Assembly: GCA_016234555.1 (NCBI GenBank)
Contig: JACRBJ010000032.1
Span: 310,001 to 374,000 of the forward strand
Direction of reading: 5' to 3'
DNA: 64,000 nt
Source: Chloroflexota bacterium
Lineage (GTDB): Bacteria > Chloroflexota > Anaerolineae > Anaerolineales > Villigracilaceae
Part shown: one piece after another, positions 15,474-23,345 of the stretch
Position numbering within the stretch: position 1 is the stretch's first letter
How the letters are laid out: every line of letters begins with the position of its first letter
Made by a program: the position numbers and the translations under genes
The notes under the pieces: model-generated
What the model was told of the DNA's origin: nothing
Seen by the model: only the letters and a program-made list of their open reading frames with translations
Database searches by the model: none

Positions 15474-16993
15474 ATTATTTTCTCCAGCAAGTCCATGTTC
15501 AACGCGCCTTCCACCGCGTCTGCCAGTGCTTCGAGTGATTGATTGAAGACTTCACTTTGCAACGCACCACCGCCACGCCAGCCCAAACTTTCCAGCCAGG
15601 CATGACGGAACTCATCGTTGACGAAGATGCCGTGCAGATAACATCCCCAGATTTTACCGTCTGACGAAACGCTTCCGTCCGCGACTTTGACCTGCTGACC
15701 GTTGCGGCTGACGATTCCCAACCACGCGGTTTGACTCGGTGTCTCACCCATGTGGATTTCGTAACCTTCGAGAATAACGGACTCCAAAGTCTCCTGACTT
15801 TGGGGATGAAAAATCGGGAGATTTTTCACTCCGATACGCGCGCGGACTTGATAAGTGGCTTTCTCCTTCGAGAACTCCGTGTGGACGGGGAGCAAGCCCA
15901 AGCCTGAAGTATGCTCCACTTTTGATTCAACGTGATGCGGGTCGGCAATGGCTTCGCCGAGCATTTGGTATCCGCCACAAATGCCGACCACTGCGCCGCC
16001 GTTTTTTGCAAATGTCGTGACGGCTTCCGCCAAGCCTGTTTGGCGCAGCCAATCCAAATCGGCGATGGTGCTTTTTGTGCCAGGGATGATGACCGCATTG
16101 GGATTTCCAAAGTCATTTGCAGATGAAACGTAACGCAAGGTCACGCCTGACTCCGCTTTGAGCGGGTCGAAGTCGTCAAAGTTGGAGATGCGCGGCAAAG
16201 CTAAAACGGCGATGTCAATCTGATTAGATTCGCCCTGAGCGAAGTCGAAGGGCGAGTGCAAAGCATTCTCCACCGAAACAGCGTCTTCATCGGGCAGATT
16301 CAAATTTCTCAAATAGGGAACCACGCCCAAAACGGGGACATCGCCTTTTTCTTCAAGGATTTGCACGCCGTCGGAAAAGAGCGCGAGGTCACCGCGAAAC
16401 TTGTTGACCACCAGCCCGCGCACGAGGGCGCGCTCGTCGGGGTCAAGCAGCCAGAGCGTGCCGAGCAGTTGGGCGAAGATGCCGCCGCGATCGATGTCGC
16501 CGATGAGCAGGACGGGCGCATTCGCGTATCGCGCCACCGCCATGTTGACGATGTCGCCGCGCCTGAGGTTGATTTCCGCCGCGCTGCCTGCGCCTTCGAT
16601 GATGACGAGCTCGTAGGCTTCGCGCAGTCGGTCGAGGGCGGCGGTGACATGTTCCCAGAGGATTTCTTTTTTCTCGTAATAGGTTTTGGCTTCGAGCGTA
16701 TTCCACGGACGACCCATCAGAATCACCTGCGAACGCGAGTCCGCTTCGGGCTTGATGAGGACGGGATTCATATCCACAGTGGGAGCAAGACCAGCGGCGG
16801 CGGCTTGCAAGGCTTGGGCGCGTCCGATCTCGGAACCGTCCGCGCAGACCGCAGCATTATTCGACATGTTCTGCGCCTTGAACGGAGCGACTTTGATTCC
16901 GCGTCGCGCATAGATTCGGCAGAGCGCGGTCACGAGCAGGCTCTTGCCAGCGGATGAGCTGGTTCCTTGAACCATCAATACTTTTGCGGTCAT
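15461..16993 (-). CDS. cobQ: Cobyric acid synthase (adenosylcobyrinate a,c-diamide amidase)
   Basis: About 510 residues. The N-terminal ATP-binding domain starts VLMVQGTSSSAGKSLLVTALCR; the C-terminal class-I-like glutamine amidotransferase has GGAVVGICGGYQMLG (nucleophile Cys) and GYEIHMGET and YLHGIF (His). It amidates four carboxyls of the corrin ring using glutamine. ATG 16993 is chosen because GGAGAA lies six bases upstream; an in-frame start nine codons earlier lacks one. Between the two domains a palindromic repeat is read in frame (SPFDFAQGES, DNA 16230-16255). Gene order: 102 bases after cobC, overlapping cobU. Confidence 0.93.
   Translation of the reverse strand: MTAKVLMVQGTSSSAGKSLLVTALCRIYARRGIKVAPFKAQNMSNNAAVCADGSEIGRAQALQAAAAGLAPTVDMNPVLIKPEADSRSQVILMGRPWNTLEAKTYYEKKEILWEHVTAALDRLREAYELVIIEGAGSAAEINLRRGDIVNMAVARYANAPVLLIGDIDRGGIFAQLLGTLWLLDPDERALVRGLVVNKFRGDLALFSDGVQILEEKGDVPVLGVVPYLRNLNLPDEDAVSVENALHSPFDFAQGESNQIDIAVLALPRISNFDDFDPLKAESGVTLRYVSSANDFGNPNAVIIPGTKSTIADLDWLRQTGLAEAVTTFAKNGGAVVGICGGYQMLGEAIADPHHVESKVEHTSGLGLLPVHTEFSKEKATYQVRARIGVKNLPIFHPQSQETLESVILEGYEIHMGETPSQTAWLGIVSRNGQQVKVADGSVSSDGKIWGCYLHGIFVNDEFRHAWLESLGWRGGGALQSEVFNQSLEALADAVEGALNMDLLEKIIWDK
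16230..16255. repeat. REP-like palindrome inside the cobQ coding region
   Basis: TCGCCCT at 16230-16236 and AGGGCGA at 16249-16255 flank GAGCGAAGTCG. The core CTGAGCGAAGTCGAAGG matches the repeat at 20226-20310 and the half-copy at 1824-1848. It is translated in frame as part of the interdomain linker. Confidence 0.7.
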
Positions 16994-17049
16994 GTAACAT
17001 TCTCCATAAAAATCAACCACAGATGAACACGCTTTGTTGAACGTGGATT

Positions 17050-17076
17050 GTAGGGGCGGGGTTACCCCGCCCCTAC
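17050..17076. repeat. GTAGGGGCG-family palindrome between cobC and cobQ
   Basis: GTAGGGGCGGGGT at 17050-17062 and its exact reverse complement at 17064-17076 leave a one-base centre. It shares GTAGGGGCG ends with the palindromes in and behind the REP transposase at 29743-29771 and 30018-30062. Confidence 0.8.
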
Positions 17077-17095
17077 TAAATGAGCCAAAACATTT

Positions 17096-17755
17096 TCATC
17101 TGTGGTCAATCTTGTTCGATGGTTTTCGAGATAACGGATTCCACGCCTTCTTCGGCGCCGCTTTTGGCAGGTGACTTGTATCGTTGAGTGAGTTCAGAAT
17201 TGCGCCTGCGGGATAAAAGGCAAGTTCCGAAAGTGAGGCGGTGGAAAGATGGAATTGCCAATACATCGTGGGCGGGAGGTTGAGGGCGAGACAAATCAAG
17301 GTTTGCAGTACTCCGCCGTGAGCGACGATCAGAATGGTTTGGTCGTTGTGTTTTTCGCTGAGTTCATCCAGCATGGATTGGACACGAACCGCCAGTCCTT
17401 CGAGAGTCTCGCCGTTGGGCGGGGCGTTTTTGAAAATATCATTTTCCCAAGCGGCAAGCGTTTCTGGGTATTTGGCTTTGATCTCGTCGTAGATCATGCC
17501 TTCCCAATCGCCGAAGTTCACTTCGCGCAAGCGCGAGTCTGTGATGATCTCCGATTTGCAAATGATGGCGGCGGTTTCGGTGGCGCGTTGCAGGTCGCTG
17601 GAATAGATGATATCAAAATACTCGGCGGCGAGTCGTTCTGCGAGAGCCTGTGCCTGCTTGCGCCCAGTTTCGTTCAGTGGGATGTCGCTTTGACCTTGAA
17701 AGCGTTGTTCGAGGTTCCAGTTGGTTTGTCCGTGGCGGATGAGGAGGAGGTTCAT
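17096..17755 (-). CDS. cobC: Histidine phosphatase, alpha-ribazole phosphatase type
   Basis: A 219-residue histidine phosphatase. LLIRHGQTNWN holds the phosphorylated His of the RHG motif. RLREVNFGDWEG and VAHGGVLQTLICLALNLPP are typical of the CobC/phosphoglycerate-mutase-like branch. In the B12 operon its expected job is to remove the phosphate of alpha-ribazole-5'-phosphate (or adenosylcobalamin-5'-phosphate). The last ~35 residues are a Pro/Lys-rich tail beyond the usual family end. The start overlaps the cobD stop by four bases. Function is inferred from family plus context. Confidence 0.85.
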   Translation of the reverse strand: MNLLLIRHGQTNWNLEQRFQGQSDIPLNETGRKQAQALAERLAAEYFDIIYSSDLQRATETAAIICKSEIITDSRLREVNFGDWEGMIYDEIKAKYPETLAAWENDIFKNAPPNGETLEGLAVRVQSMLDELSEKHNDQTILIVAHGGVLQTLICLALNLPPTMYWQFHLSTASLSELAFYPAGAILNSLNDTSHLPKAAPKKAWNPLSRKPSNKIDHR

Positions 17756-18687
17756 GGGGAAAGGATGAGGGATGAATGAGGAAGGATGAAAAAAGAAAGG
17801 GCAGCAAAGGTGACTGAAAAGTATAAAAGGCGGCGGGCGCGGGATATGTCTTTGGCAGAGGGAAGTTGCAGACCTTTGCCAAGTGCGTAGTGGTCAATCT
17901 TTTCAAGTTCCACACCGAGGGCACCAGCCATTGCGCTCATCGGGATACCCGCATTCGGGCTGGCGGTTTGATTTGAATCGCGCCACATGATTTTCCATGC
18001 TTGCGTGAGGCTGGCTCCGCAGAACGGCGCGGATAGCACGATGAACAATCCAGCCAAGCGGGCGGGGATGAAGTTTAGCAGGTCATCCAGCCGCGCGGGG
18101 ACCTTGCCCAGCCATTCGCGTTCTTCGTCGTGATAGCCGAGCATCGAGTCGGCAGTGTTGATGAAGCGGTAGGCGAACGCGGCGGGCAGTCCGCCGAGGG
18201 CGAAGAAAAACAACGGGGCGATGATTCCATCCGACGAATTCTCCGCCACCGATTCAATCGCCGCCGCTGACACTTTGGATTCATCCAACTGAGAGGTGTC
18301 GCGGCTGACCAGGTGCCACGAAAGCAATCTCCGCGCTTCGGGCAGGTTCCCCGCTTGGAGCGCAAATTGAACGTCACGGGCGGCGCGGTCAAGTCCGCGA
18401 AGGGAGAGAGTGAGTTTGAGGAAAAGGGCGATTAGTAAATAGGTAATTGGGGATTGGTGATTAGGAATTAGGAGGTTGATGAGTTGGGTAATGGCGATGC
18501 CTGCGAGAACGGAAAGGGTGACGCCGATGAGAAGGATGAAGACGCCATACGCCAGTTCGGCGAGGCGGTTTCCGTGCGGACGAAACTTGAAGAGAAAAGC
18601 AATCAGGTTTCCCATCCAGGCGGTGGGATGGAAGCGGTTTGGCGGGTCGCCGAGGAGGAGGTCGAAGAGTAGGGCGAGGAGAGGCAT
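17752..18687 (-). CDS. cobD: Adenosylcobinamide-phosphate synthase
   Basis: A 311-residue membrane enzyme of the CbiB/CobD type: DLLLGDPPNRFHPTAWMGNLI at the start, SVAENSSDGIIAPLFFFALGG and FRFINTADSMLGY-like AYRFINTADSMLGYHDEERE in the middle, and NAGIPMSAMAGALGVELEK near the end. It attaches aminopropanol phosphate to cobyric acid in the cytoplasmic membrane. A loop after the second helix (PNHQSPITYLLI) and the C-terminal ILPHSSLILS are encoded by repeat-like DNA. Tandem AAGGATGA units flank the gene on both sides. Confidence 0.92.
   Translation of the reverse strand: MPLLALLFDLLLGDPPNRFHPTAWMGNLIAFLFKFRPHGNRLAELAYGVFILLIGVTLSVLAGIAITQLINLLIPNHQSPITYLLIALFLKLTLSLRGLDRAARDVQFALQAGNLPEARRLLSWHLVSRDTSQLDESKVSAAAIESVAENSSDGIIAPLFFFALGGLPAAFAYRFINTADSMLGYHDEEREWLGKVPARLDDLLNFIPARLAGLFIVLSAPFCGASLTQAWKIMWRDSNQTASPNAGIPMSAMAGALGVELEKIDHYALGKGLQLPSAKDISRARRLLYFSVTFAALSFFILPHSSLILSP
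17757..17795. repeat. Degenerate AAGGATGA tandem repeat at the 3' end of cobD
   Basis: Units of GGATGA(A/G) recur at 17763-17795 and run into the last cobD codons, where they encode part of the C-terminal tail. The same unit is repeated upstream of cobD at 18691-18737. Confidence 0.6.
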
Positions 18688-18690
18688 GGG

Positions 18691-18737
18691 GGAAAAGGAT
18701 GAAGGATGAAGGATGAATTATGAAGGATGAAAAAATA
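18691..18737. repeat. AAGGATGA tandem repeat upstream of cobD
   Basis: AAGGATGAAGGATGAAGG and further units fill the start of the 101-base gap between cbiZ and cobD. The other half of the gap holds a TTACCTGT-type repeat (about 18758-18785). No promoter is evident here, so the two genes are presumably on one transcript. Confidence 0.65.
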
Positions 18738-18788
18738 TAGGTTACGTGTTCCGTTTGTACCTGTCTACTTGTTTACCTGTTTACCAAC

Positions 18789-19436
18789 TTACCCCGCATC
18801 CAAAGACTCGCTCAATGCCTGGCGCACAGCGCGGGCGATGAGCCAGCCGAGGACGGTGACGGAGCCAGCGTAATTTTGGAGTTTGCCTTTGCCAGTTGTT
18901 GCAATCGTGACCGTATCGGTGGATGTGCCTGTGGCGAGGTCGCCAGCGGGTGTGCGGATGTTTCGAGATTGGATGACGGCGGTCTTGGCTTCGGTGGCGG
19001 TGATGAAGGCGTTGAGCATGGCGCTGCGGGACAGGTTCGCGTCAAGCAGGAGGATGATGTTGATGGTCCCAGCCCGGGGACGATACGGCTGGGTGATTCC
19101 CGCGCTGGCGGCGTTGCCGACTCCAGCCGTGATTAATGCGCCAACGGACAGACCATCTTCTTCAAAGAAAGTCAGCCGTGCCTTGCGGAGATAGACCGCC
19201 GTGAGCAAGCCGACGAATGAATTTTCGATTCCACAACTACGGGCAAGGGCGCGCAAGTCTGCCTTGGAATTGGTCGAGTTGTAGTCTTTGTCCACGTGGG
19301 CGTTGAGGATGTGCGAGGCTCGACGAAATCCGCCGCCGACAATGGCGGACGAAAGCACGTTCAACGGCGATACACTGCGGACGTGAATCACTTCGGGAGT
19401 TTGGGTGATGGAGATTCCATGGATTGGGATGTTCAT
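18789..19436 (-). CDS. cbiZ: Adenosylcobinamide amidohydrolase
   Basis: A 215-residue CbiZ-family protein: SSAIVGGGFRRASHILNAHVDKDY near the start, then GLLTAVYLRKA, ITAGVGNAASAG and TINIILLLDANLSRSAMLNAFITATEAKTAV are the conserved blocks. CbiZ cleaves the aminopropanol side of cobinamide or pseudocobalamin to give cobyric acid, which allows imported corrinoids with the wrong lower ligand to be rebuilt. Its place between cobS and cobD fits this remodelling role. The GTSTDTVTIATTG segment is also conserved in the family. Confidence 0.9.
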   Translation of the reverse strand: MNIPIHGISITQTPEVIHVRSVSPLNVLSSAIVGGGFRRASHILNAHVDKDYNSTNSKADLRALARSCGIENSFVGLLTAVYLRKARLTFFEEDGLSVGALITAGVGNAASAGITQPYRPRAGTINIILLLDANLSRSAMLNAFITATEAKTAVIQSRNIRTPAGDLATGTSTDTVTIATTGKGKLQNYAGSVTVLGWLIARAVRQALSESLDAG

Positions 19437-19447
19437 ATGCGCCTTTG

Positions 19448-19494
19448 GTAGGTCACGCTTTTAGCGTGACTGTCACGTTACAAACGTGACCTAC
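19448..19494. repeat. Double hairpin repeat (GTAGGTCACG ends) supplying the cobS stop codon
   Basis: GTAGGTCACG at 19448-19457 pairs with CGTGACCTAC at 19485-19494. Inside are two further hairpins, GTCACGCT/AGCGTGAC and GTCACGTT/AACGTGAC. On the minus strand the TAG of the outer arm (19493-19491) is the stop codon of cobS. Confidence 0.75.
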
Positions 19495-20216
19495 GTGTTT
19501 ATCACGAAAGCCAGCAACGAAACCACTTCCACCACTTCCACCGTCATGCCGAAGACATCGCCCGTGACGCCGTGGATGCGGGACTTGGCGAGGCGCAAGA
19601 CAAGAGCGGCGGCAATCAAACCAGAAATTAGTGAAATGATTCCGCGAGCGCCGAGGATGATGGAGAGGGCAAGGGGAATGATTGCGCCAACGGCGATGAA
19701 CCAGTTGCGGAAGCCTGCTTTGAAGTCCGCGCCCATGCCAGAGGGACGCGCGAGAGGGAGCAAGCCAGCTGGCAGGATACACCAGCGGGCAAGACTGGCG
19801 GCGAGGATGATTCCAAAACCAGACTGAGGGGTGAGCGTGGAAAGTGTGGCAGCTTTGAGCATCAAAAACAACAGCAAGCCTATGCCGCCGAATGCGCCGA
19901 GGCGCGGGTCTTTCATGATTTCGAGGCGGCGTTCGACGGTTGTGCTTGCCAGCAGACCGTCACAGCAGTCGGCGAGACCGTCGAGGTGCAGACCACCTGT
20001 CAGCGCCACCCAAACTACCAGAGTCAGCATCCCAGCTACAAGCGGAGGGAGGATTTGCGACGCACCCATCCACATCAGCCAGGTCAATCCGCCGATGACC
20101 AATCCAACGAATGGGTACCAGATCGAGGCGCGTCCGCTGTCACCCGTTTGCCAGTCATCGGGGAGTCGGAACGGGAGGGTGGACATCAATCCAAACGCAA
20201 TTCGTAAATTTCTCAT
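19491..20216 (-). CDS. cobS: Adenosylcobalamin-5'-phosphate / cobalamin synthase
   Basis: About 241 residues with six or seven membrane segments. GGLHLDGLADCCDGLLAS is the CobS signature that binds metal and the nucleotide, and RLEIMKDPRLGAFGGIGLLL follows as in the family. It joins AdoCbi-GDP to alpha-ribazole (phosphate) in the membrane. ATG 20216 (MRNLRIAFGLMS) is chosen; an earlier in-frame start would add FDYAQDESDK, which is only translated repeat DNA. The stop codon lies in the hairpin element 19448-19494. Confidence 0.92.
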   Translation of the reverse strand: MRNLRIAFGLMSTLPFRLPDDWQTGDSGRASIWYPFVGLVIGGLTWLMWMGASQILPPLVAGMLTLVVWVALTGGLHLDGLADCCDGLLASTTVERRLEIMKDPRLGAFGGIGLLLFLMLKAATLSTLTPQSGFGIILAASLARWCILPAGLLPLARPSGMGADFKAGFRNWFIAVGAIIPLALSIILGARGIISLISGLIAAALVLRLAKSRIHGVTGDVFGMTVEVVEVVSLLAFVINT

Positions 20217-20225
20217 TTTGTCACT

Positions 20226-20312
20226 TTCGTCCTGAGCGTAGTCGAAGGACACTTGGATATAAAACTCCAGCCCTTCGACTACGCCGCAAAGTGCGCGGCA
20301 CCGCTCAGGACG
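20226..20312. repeat. Paired CTGAGCGTAGTCGAAGG repeat in the cobT/cobS gap
   Basis: GTCCTGAGCGTAGTCGAAGG at 20229-20248 is the reverse complement of CCTTCGACTACG at 20272-20283 together with CGCTCAGGACG at 20301-20311, the latter interrupted by a short CGCAAAGTGCGCGGCAC insert. This large imperfect hairpin fills nearly all of the 102-base gap. Confidence 0.7.
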
Positions 20313-20318
20313 ATCTCT

Positions 20319-21371
20319 TTATTCCTTGTCGCTCACGCCTGCTTCGCCGAAGGTTGCCATTTCGGAGAGAATCTTGCAGGCGGCTTCCGCCATGCTGATA
20401 CCGAGCGCCGTGCCTGTGCCTTCGCCGAGTCGCAGGTCGAGGTCGAAGAGCGGCTTGAGTTTGAGCCAGTCGAGCATGATGCCGTGACCGATCTCTTTTG
20501 AGCGATGCGCTGAGATGAGATAGGCGCGCACGGCAGGAGCGATGGCGACGGCGATCATCGCGGCGGCGGTGGAGATGAAACCATCGACCATCACGGGTTT
20601 GCCGTTGGCAGCCGCGCCGAGGATGACGCCCGCCAGCCCGCCGATCTCGAAGCCACCGACTTTGGCGAGAACGTCCAAGCCGTCTTTGGGATTCGGCTTG
20701 TTGACTACAAGTGCACGCTCGACGGCGCTGACCTTGCGCTTGAGACCTTCATCGTCCACGCCTGTGCCGCGACCCGCAATCTTTGCAGGCGACTCACCTG
20801 TCAGCGCGGCAGCGATGGCGGCGGATGGAGTGGTGTTGCCGATGCCCATGTCGCCCGTGCCGACGATATCCAGCCCGCGCTTGATCTCCGCTTCGACGAC
20901 TTCCACACCCGCGAGAATCGCCTGCTCCGCCTGGGCGCGGGTCATGGCAGCGCCCTGCGCCATGTTCGCCGTGCCTTTGGCGACCTTCTTGATAATCAGT
21001 GACGGATGCGGCTCGAAGTCGCTCGCCACGCCCATATCCACGACGACGATGCGCGCGCCGACGTGACGCGCCAGCACATTGATCGCCGCGCCGCCGTTGA
21101 GGAAGTTCATCACCATCTGCGGCGTGACCTCCTGCGGGAAGGCGCTGACGCCCTCGGCAACGACTCCGTGGTCGCCCGCCATTGTGACGATGACTTTGTC
21201 CTTAATTGTGGGAATCGGCTTGCGCTGAATCCCCGCCAGTTGAATCGAAAGTTCCTCGAGCCGTCCCAAACTGCCCTGCGGCTTGGTCAGCATATTTTGC
21301 CTCCCCTGCGCCGCCTGCATGGCGACTTCATCGAGAGGTTGTATCTTGTTGATGATTTCTTCGAGTTTCAT
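20319..21371 (-). CDS. cobT: Nicotinate-nucleotide:dimethylbenzimidazole phosphoribosyltransferase
   Basis: A 350-residue CobT. TKPQGSLGRLEELSIQLAGIQ, VTMAGDHGVVAEGVSAFPQEVT, GTGDMGIGNTTPSAAI and GTGVDDEGLKRK are the family blocks; HRSKEIGHGIMLDWLKLKPLFDLDLRLGEGTG carries the catalytic Glu region. It makes alpha-ribazole-5'-phosphate from DMB and nicotinate mononucleotide. ATG 21371 is preferred because GGAG lies six bases in front of it; the ATG four codons earlier (21383) is the alternative. It follows cobB after 21 bases. Confidence 0.93.
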   Translation of the reverse strand: MKLEEIINKIQPLDEVAMQAAQGRQNMLTKPQGSLGRLEELSIQLAGIQRKPIPTIKDKVIVTMAGDHGVVAEGVSAFPQEVTPQMVMNFLNGGAAINVLARHVGARIVVVDMGVASDFEPHPSLIIKKVAKGTANMAQGAAMTRAQAEQAILAGVEVVEAEIKRGLDIVGTGDMGIGNTTPSAAIAAALTGESPAKIAGRGTGVDDEGLKRKVSAVERALVVNKPNPKDGLDVLAKVGGFEIGGLAGVILGAAANGKPVMVDGFISTAAAMIAVAIAPAVRAYLISAHRSKEIGHGIMLDWLKLKPLFDLDLRLGEGTGTALGISMAEAACKILSEMATFGEAGVSDKE

Positions 21372-21392
21372 GTTGTTCTCCATATTGTTTAT

Positions 21393-22757
21393 TCATCCTC
21401 GCCATGGTTGACACGCGTTGACAAAATTCCGCGCCAAATCTGGATTGGATGCAAAATGCAAATGAACGTACGAGGCAAGCAGGTTATCTTTTACAAAGCC
21501 TTCGGGCATGGGTTCACTGCCTATTCGCGATTGGATGGAATAAGCGAAGGAATTACTTTCTTCAGGGCGAAGCCACTCGGAATAATGGAATTCATGTCCG
21601 CGGGCAGTTTGACCTTTGCCCAGCAGCGGGCTGGATTCCCGCGCGACGACTTCGCGGTAGCCCATTTTCAGTTTACCCGTCAGGCGGGTGGAGCCAGACA
21701 GGACGCCCATCATCGGGTATTCGGTTCCCGCTTCGTCGAAATAGGATTCCGCAAGCGACATCAATCCGCCGCATTCGGCGTAGATCGGGACTCCTGACTC
21801 GATGACAGATTTCAACGCCATCCTTATGGACTCGTTCTCCGCGAGTTGTGCTGCGTACAGTTCGGGGTATCCGCCGCCGAGGTAGAGTCCACTCAAAGCG
21901 GAAGGAAGAGAAGAATCGTGCAGCGGGCTGAAGAAGACGAGTTCCGCGCCTGCTTCGCGCAGGAGGTCAAAATTATCTTCGTAGTAAAAGCAGAAGGCTT
22001 CGTCGCGGGCGATACCGATTCGCACATTGCCCAAAGTTAGGGGACTTCGGACTCCGTCTTCCATTTCAGGTGCGGTTCGCGCCAACGTTTCTAACGCCAA
22101 CAAATCAATGTTCTGGCGGACAACTTCCTTCGCGGCTTCGATAAATTTTTGCGTTGCCGCACTGCGTTCGCCCGCCATGTAAAGCCCGAGGTGGCGTTCG
22201 GGGACGGACAGATTCTGGTCGCGGGGCACACAGCCCAAAACGGTCAAGCCGACGGATTGCACGGCTTCAGTCAGCCATTGCGCGTGCGCCGTGCCCGCCA
22301 CGTTGTTGAGGATGACGCCCGCCAGATTCAACTGTGGGTCGAAGGTTTTAAATCCCAGCGCAATTGCGCCCGCGCTGCGAGCCATGCTGCCCGCGTCAAT
22401 CACCAACACCACGGGAGCAGAAAGCAGTTTGGCGACTTCGGCGGTGCTACCCATTTCGGTGCGTCCGTCGTAACCGTCGAAGAGTCCCATCACGCCTTCG
22501 ATGATGCAAATGTCCGCGCCGAGTGCACCACGAGCAAACAACTCCTTCACGCGCTCGGTGGGAATCATCCACGTGTCGAGGTTGCGAGAGGGTCGCCCCG
22601 TGGCGGTAGTGTGATAGCCAGGATCGATGTAATCAGGTCCGACCTTGTATGCTTGAACGGTCATGCGCTCCGCAAAAGCGGACATCAACCCCGTGGCAAG
22701 CGTGGTCTTGCCGCTGCCGCTCGACGGGGCTGCCAGCACAAAACGGGACGTGTTCAT
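21393..22757 (-). CDS. cobB: Cobyrinic acid a,c-diamide synthase
   Basis: A 454-residue CobB/CbiA enzyme. APSSGSGKTTLATGLMSAF is the P-loop of the N-terminal ATPase domain, and VGPDYIDPGYH follows; the C-terminal glutamine amidotransferase has LYLGGGYPELYA and YAECGGLM (nucleophile Cys). It amidates the a and c carboxyls. No corrin-ring synthesis genes are in this window, so it may act on imported incomplete corrinoids or on a ring made elsewhere. The ATG directly abuts the cobO TAG. Confidence 0.92.
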   Translation of the reverse strand: MNTSRFVLAAPSSGSGKTTLATGLMSAFAERMTVQAYKVGPDYIDPGYHTTATGRPSRNLDTWMIPTERVKELFARGALGADICIIEGVMGLFDGYDGRTEMGSTAEVAKLLSAPVVLVIDAGSMARSAGAIALGFKTFDPQLNLAGVILNNVAGTAHAQWLTEAVQSVGLTVLGCVPRDQNLSVPERHLGLYMAGERSAATQKFIEAAKEVVRQNIDLLALETLARTAPEMEDGVRSPLTLGNVRIGIARDEAFCFYYEDNFDLLREAGAELVFFSPLHDSSLPSALSGLYLGGGYPELYAAQLAENESIRMALKSVIESGVPIYAECGGLMSLAESYFDEAGTEYPMMGVLSGSTRLTGKLKMGYREVVARESSPLLGKGQTARGHEFHYSEWLRPEESNSFAYSIQSRIGSEPMPEGFVKDNLLASYVHLHFASNPDLARNFVNACQPWRG

Positions 22758-23285
22758 CTAGAATTCGATTCCAGCTTGGGCTTTGATTCCCTGCTCGTAG
22801 GGATGTTTGACCAGCTTCATTTCGGTGACCAAGTCCGCAGCTTGGATTAAAGCTTCGGGCGCGGACCGTCCTGTGATGATGAGATGCAGGTTTTGCGGAC
22901 GGTTGGCTTTTAGCCATTCCAAAACTTCGGCGGTGTCGAGCCAGCCGTAGTGAAGCGGATAAGTGAACTCGTCGAGCAGAATCAAATCGTAATTTCCGCT
23001 GACGATTTTTTCCTGCGCCAGTTTCCAACCATACAAGGCGCGGGCGGTGGTTTCGTCCATGTCTTTCGAGAGCCAGGTGAAGCCATCGCCAGTGGTCACC
23101 CATTCGATGCACATCTTCTTTGCGGCTTTGATCTCGCCCCATGCACCTGTCTCGGATTTGATAAACTGAACGACACAAACCTTCATTCCCCGTCCCCAAG
23201 CGCGGAGTAAAGTCCCAAACGCGGCAGTGGACTTGCCCTTGCCGTCGCCTGTGTTGACGATCAATAAACCTTTTTTTTCAGGCAT
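22758..23285 (-). CDS. cobO: Cob(I)yrinic acid a,c-diamide adenosyltransferase
   Basis: A 175-residue CobA/CobO/BtuR-type enzyme: the P-loop [12 protein letters not shown] at residues 13-24, [16 protein letters not shown], and [19 protein letters not shown] (Walker B) are diagnostic. It transfers the adenosyl group from ATP to Co(I) of the corrin ring. A palindrome occupies the 60-base gap to btuD upstream, and cobB follows with no gap. Confidence 0.93.
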   Translation of the reverse strand: MPEKKGLLIVNTGDGKGKSTAAFGTLLRAWGRGMKVCVVQFIKSETGAWGEIKAAKKMCIEWVTTGDGFTWLSKDMDETTARALYGWKLAQEKIVSGNYDLILLDEFTYPLHYGWLDTAEVLEWLKANRPQNLHLIITGRSAPEALIQAADLVTEMKLVKHPYEQGIKAQAGIEF

Positions 23286-23305
23286 GATATTTTCCTTTTG
23301 AACAA

Positions 23306-23340
23306 CTGCTTCATCGGGGGCTTAGCCCCCGATGAAGCAG
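23306..23340. repeat. 35-base palindrome between btuD and cobO
   Basis: CTGCTTCATCGGGGGCT at 23306-23322 and its exact reverse complement at 23324-23340 leave a one-base centre. It lies inside the operon. There is no T-run on the minus strand, so a terminator is unlikely. Confidence 0.8.
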
Positions 23341-23345
23341 TGTAA

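Noticed and set aside
17757..18737. CRISPR array from the repeated AAGGATGA units around cobD
   Set aside because: Units are too short and contiguous, with no spacers and no cas genes.
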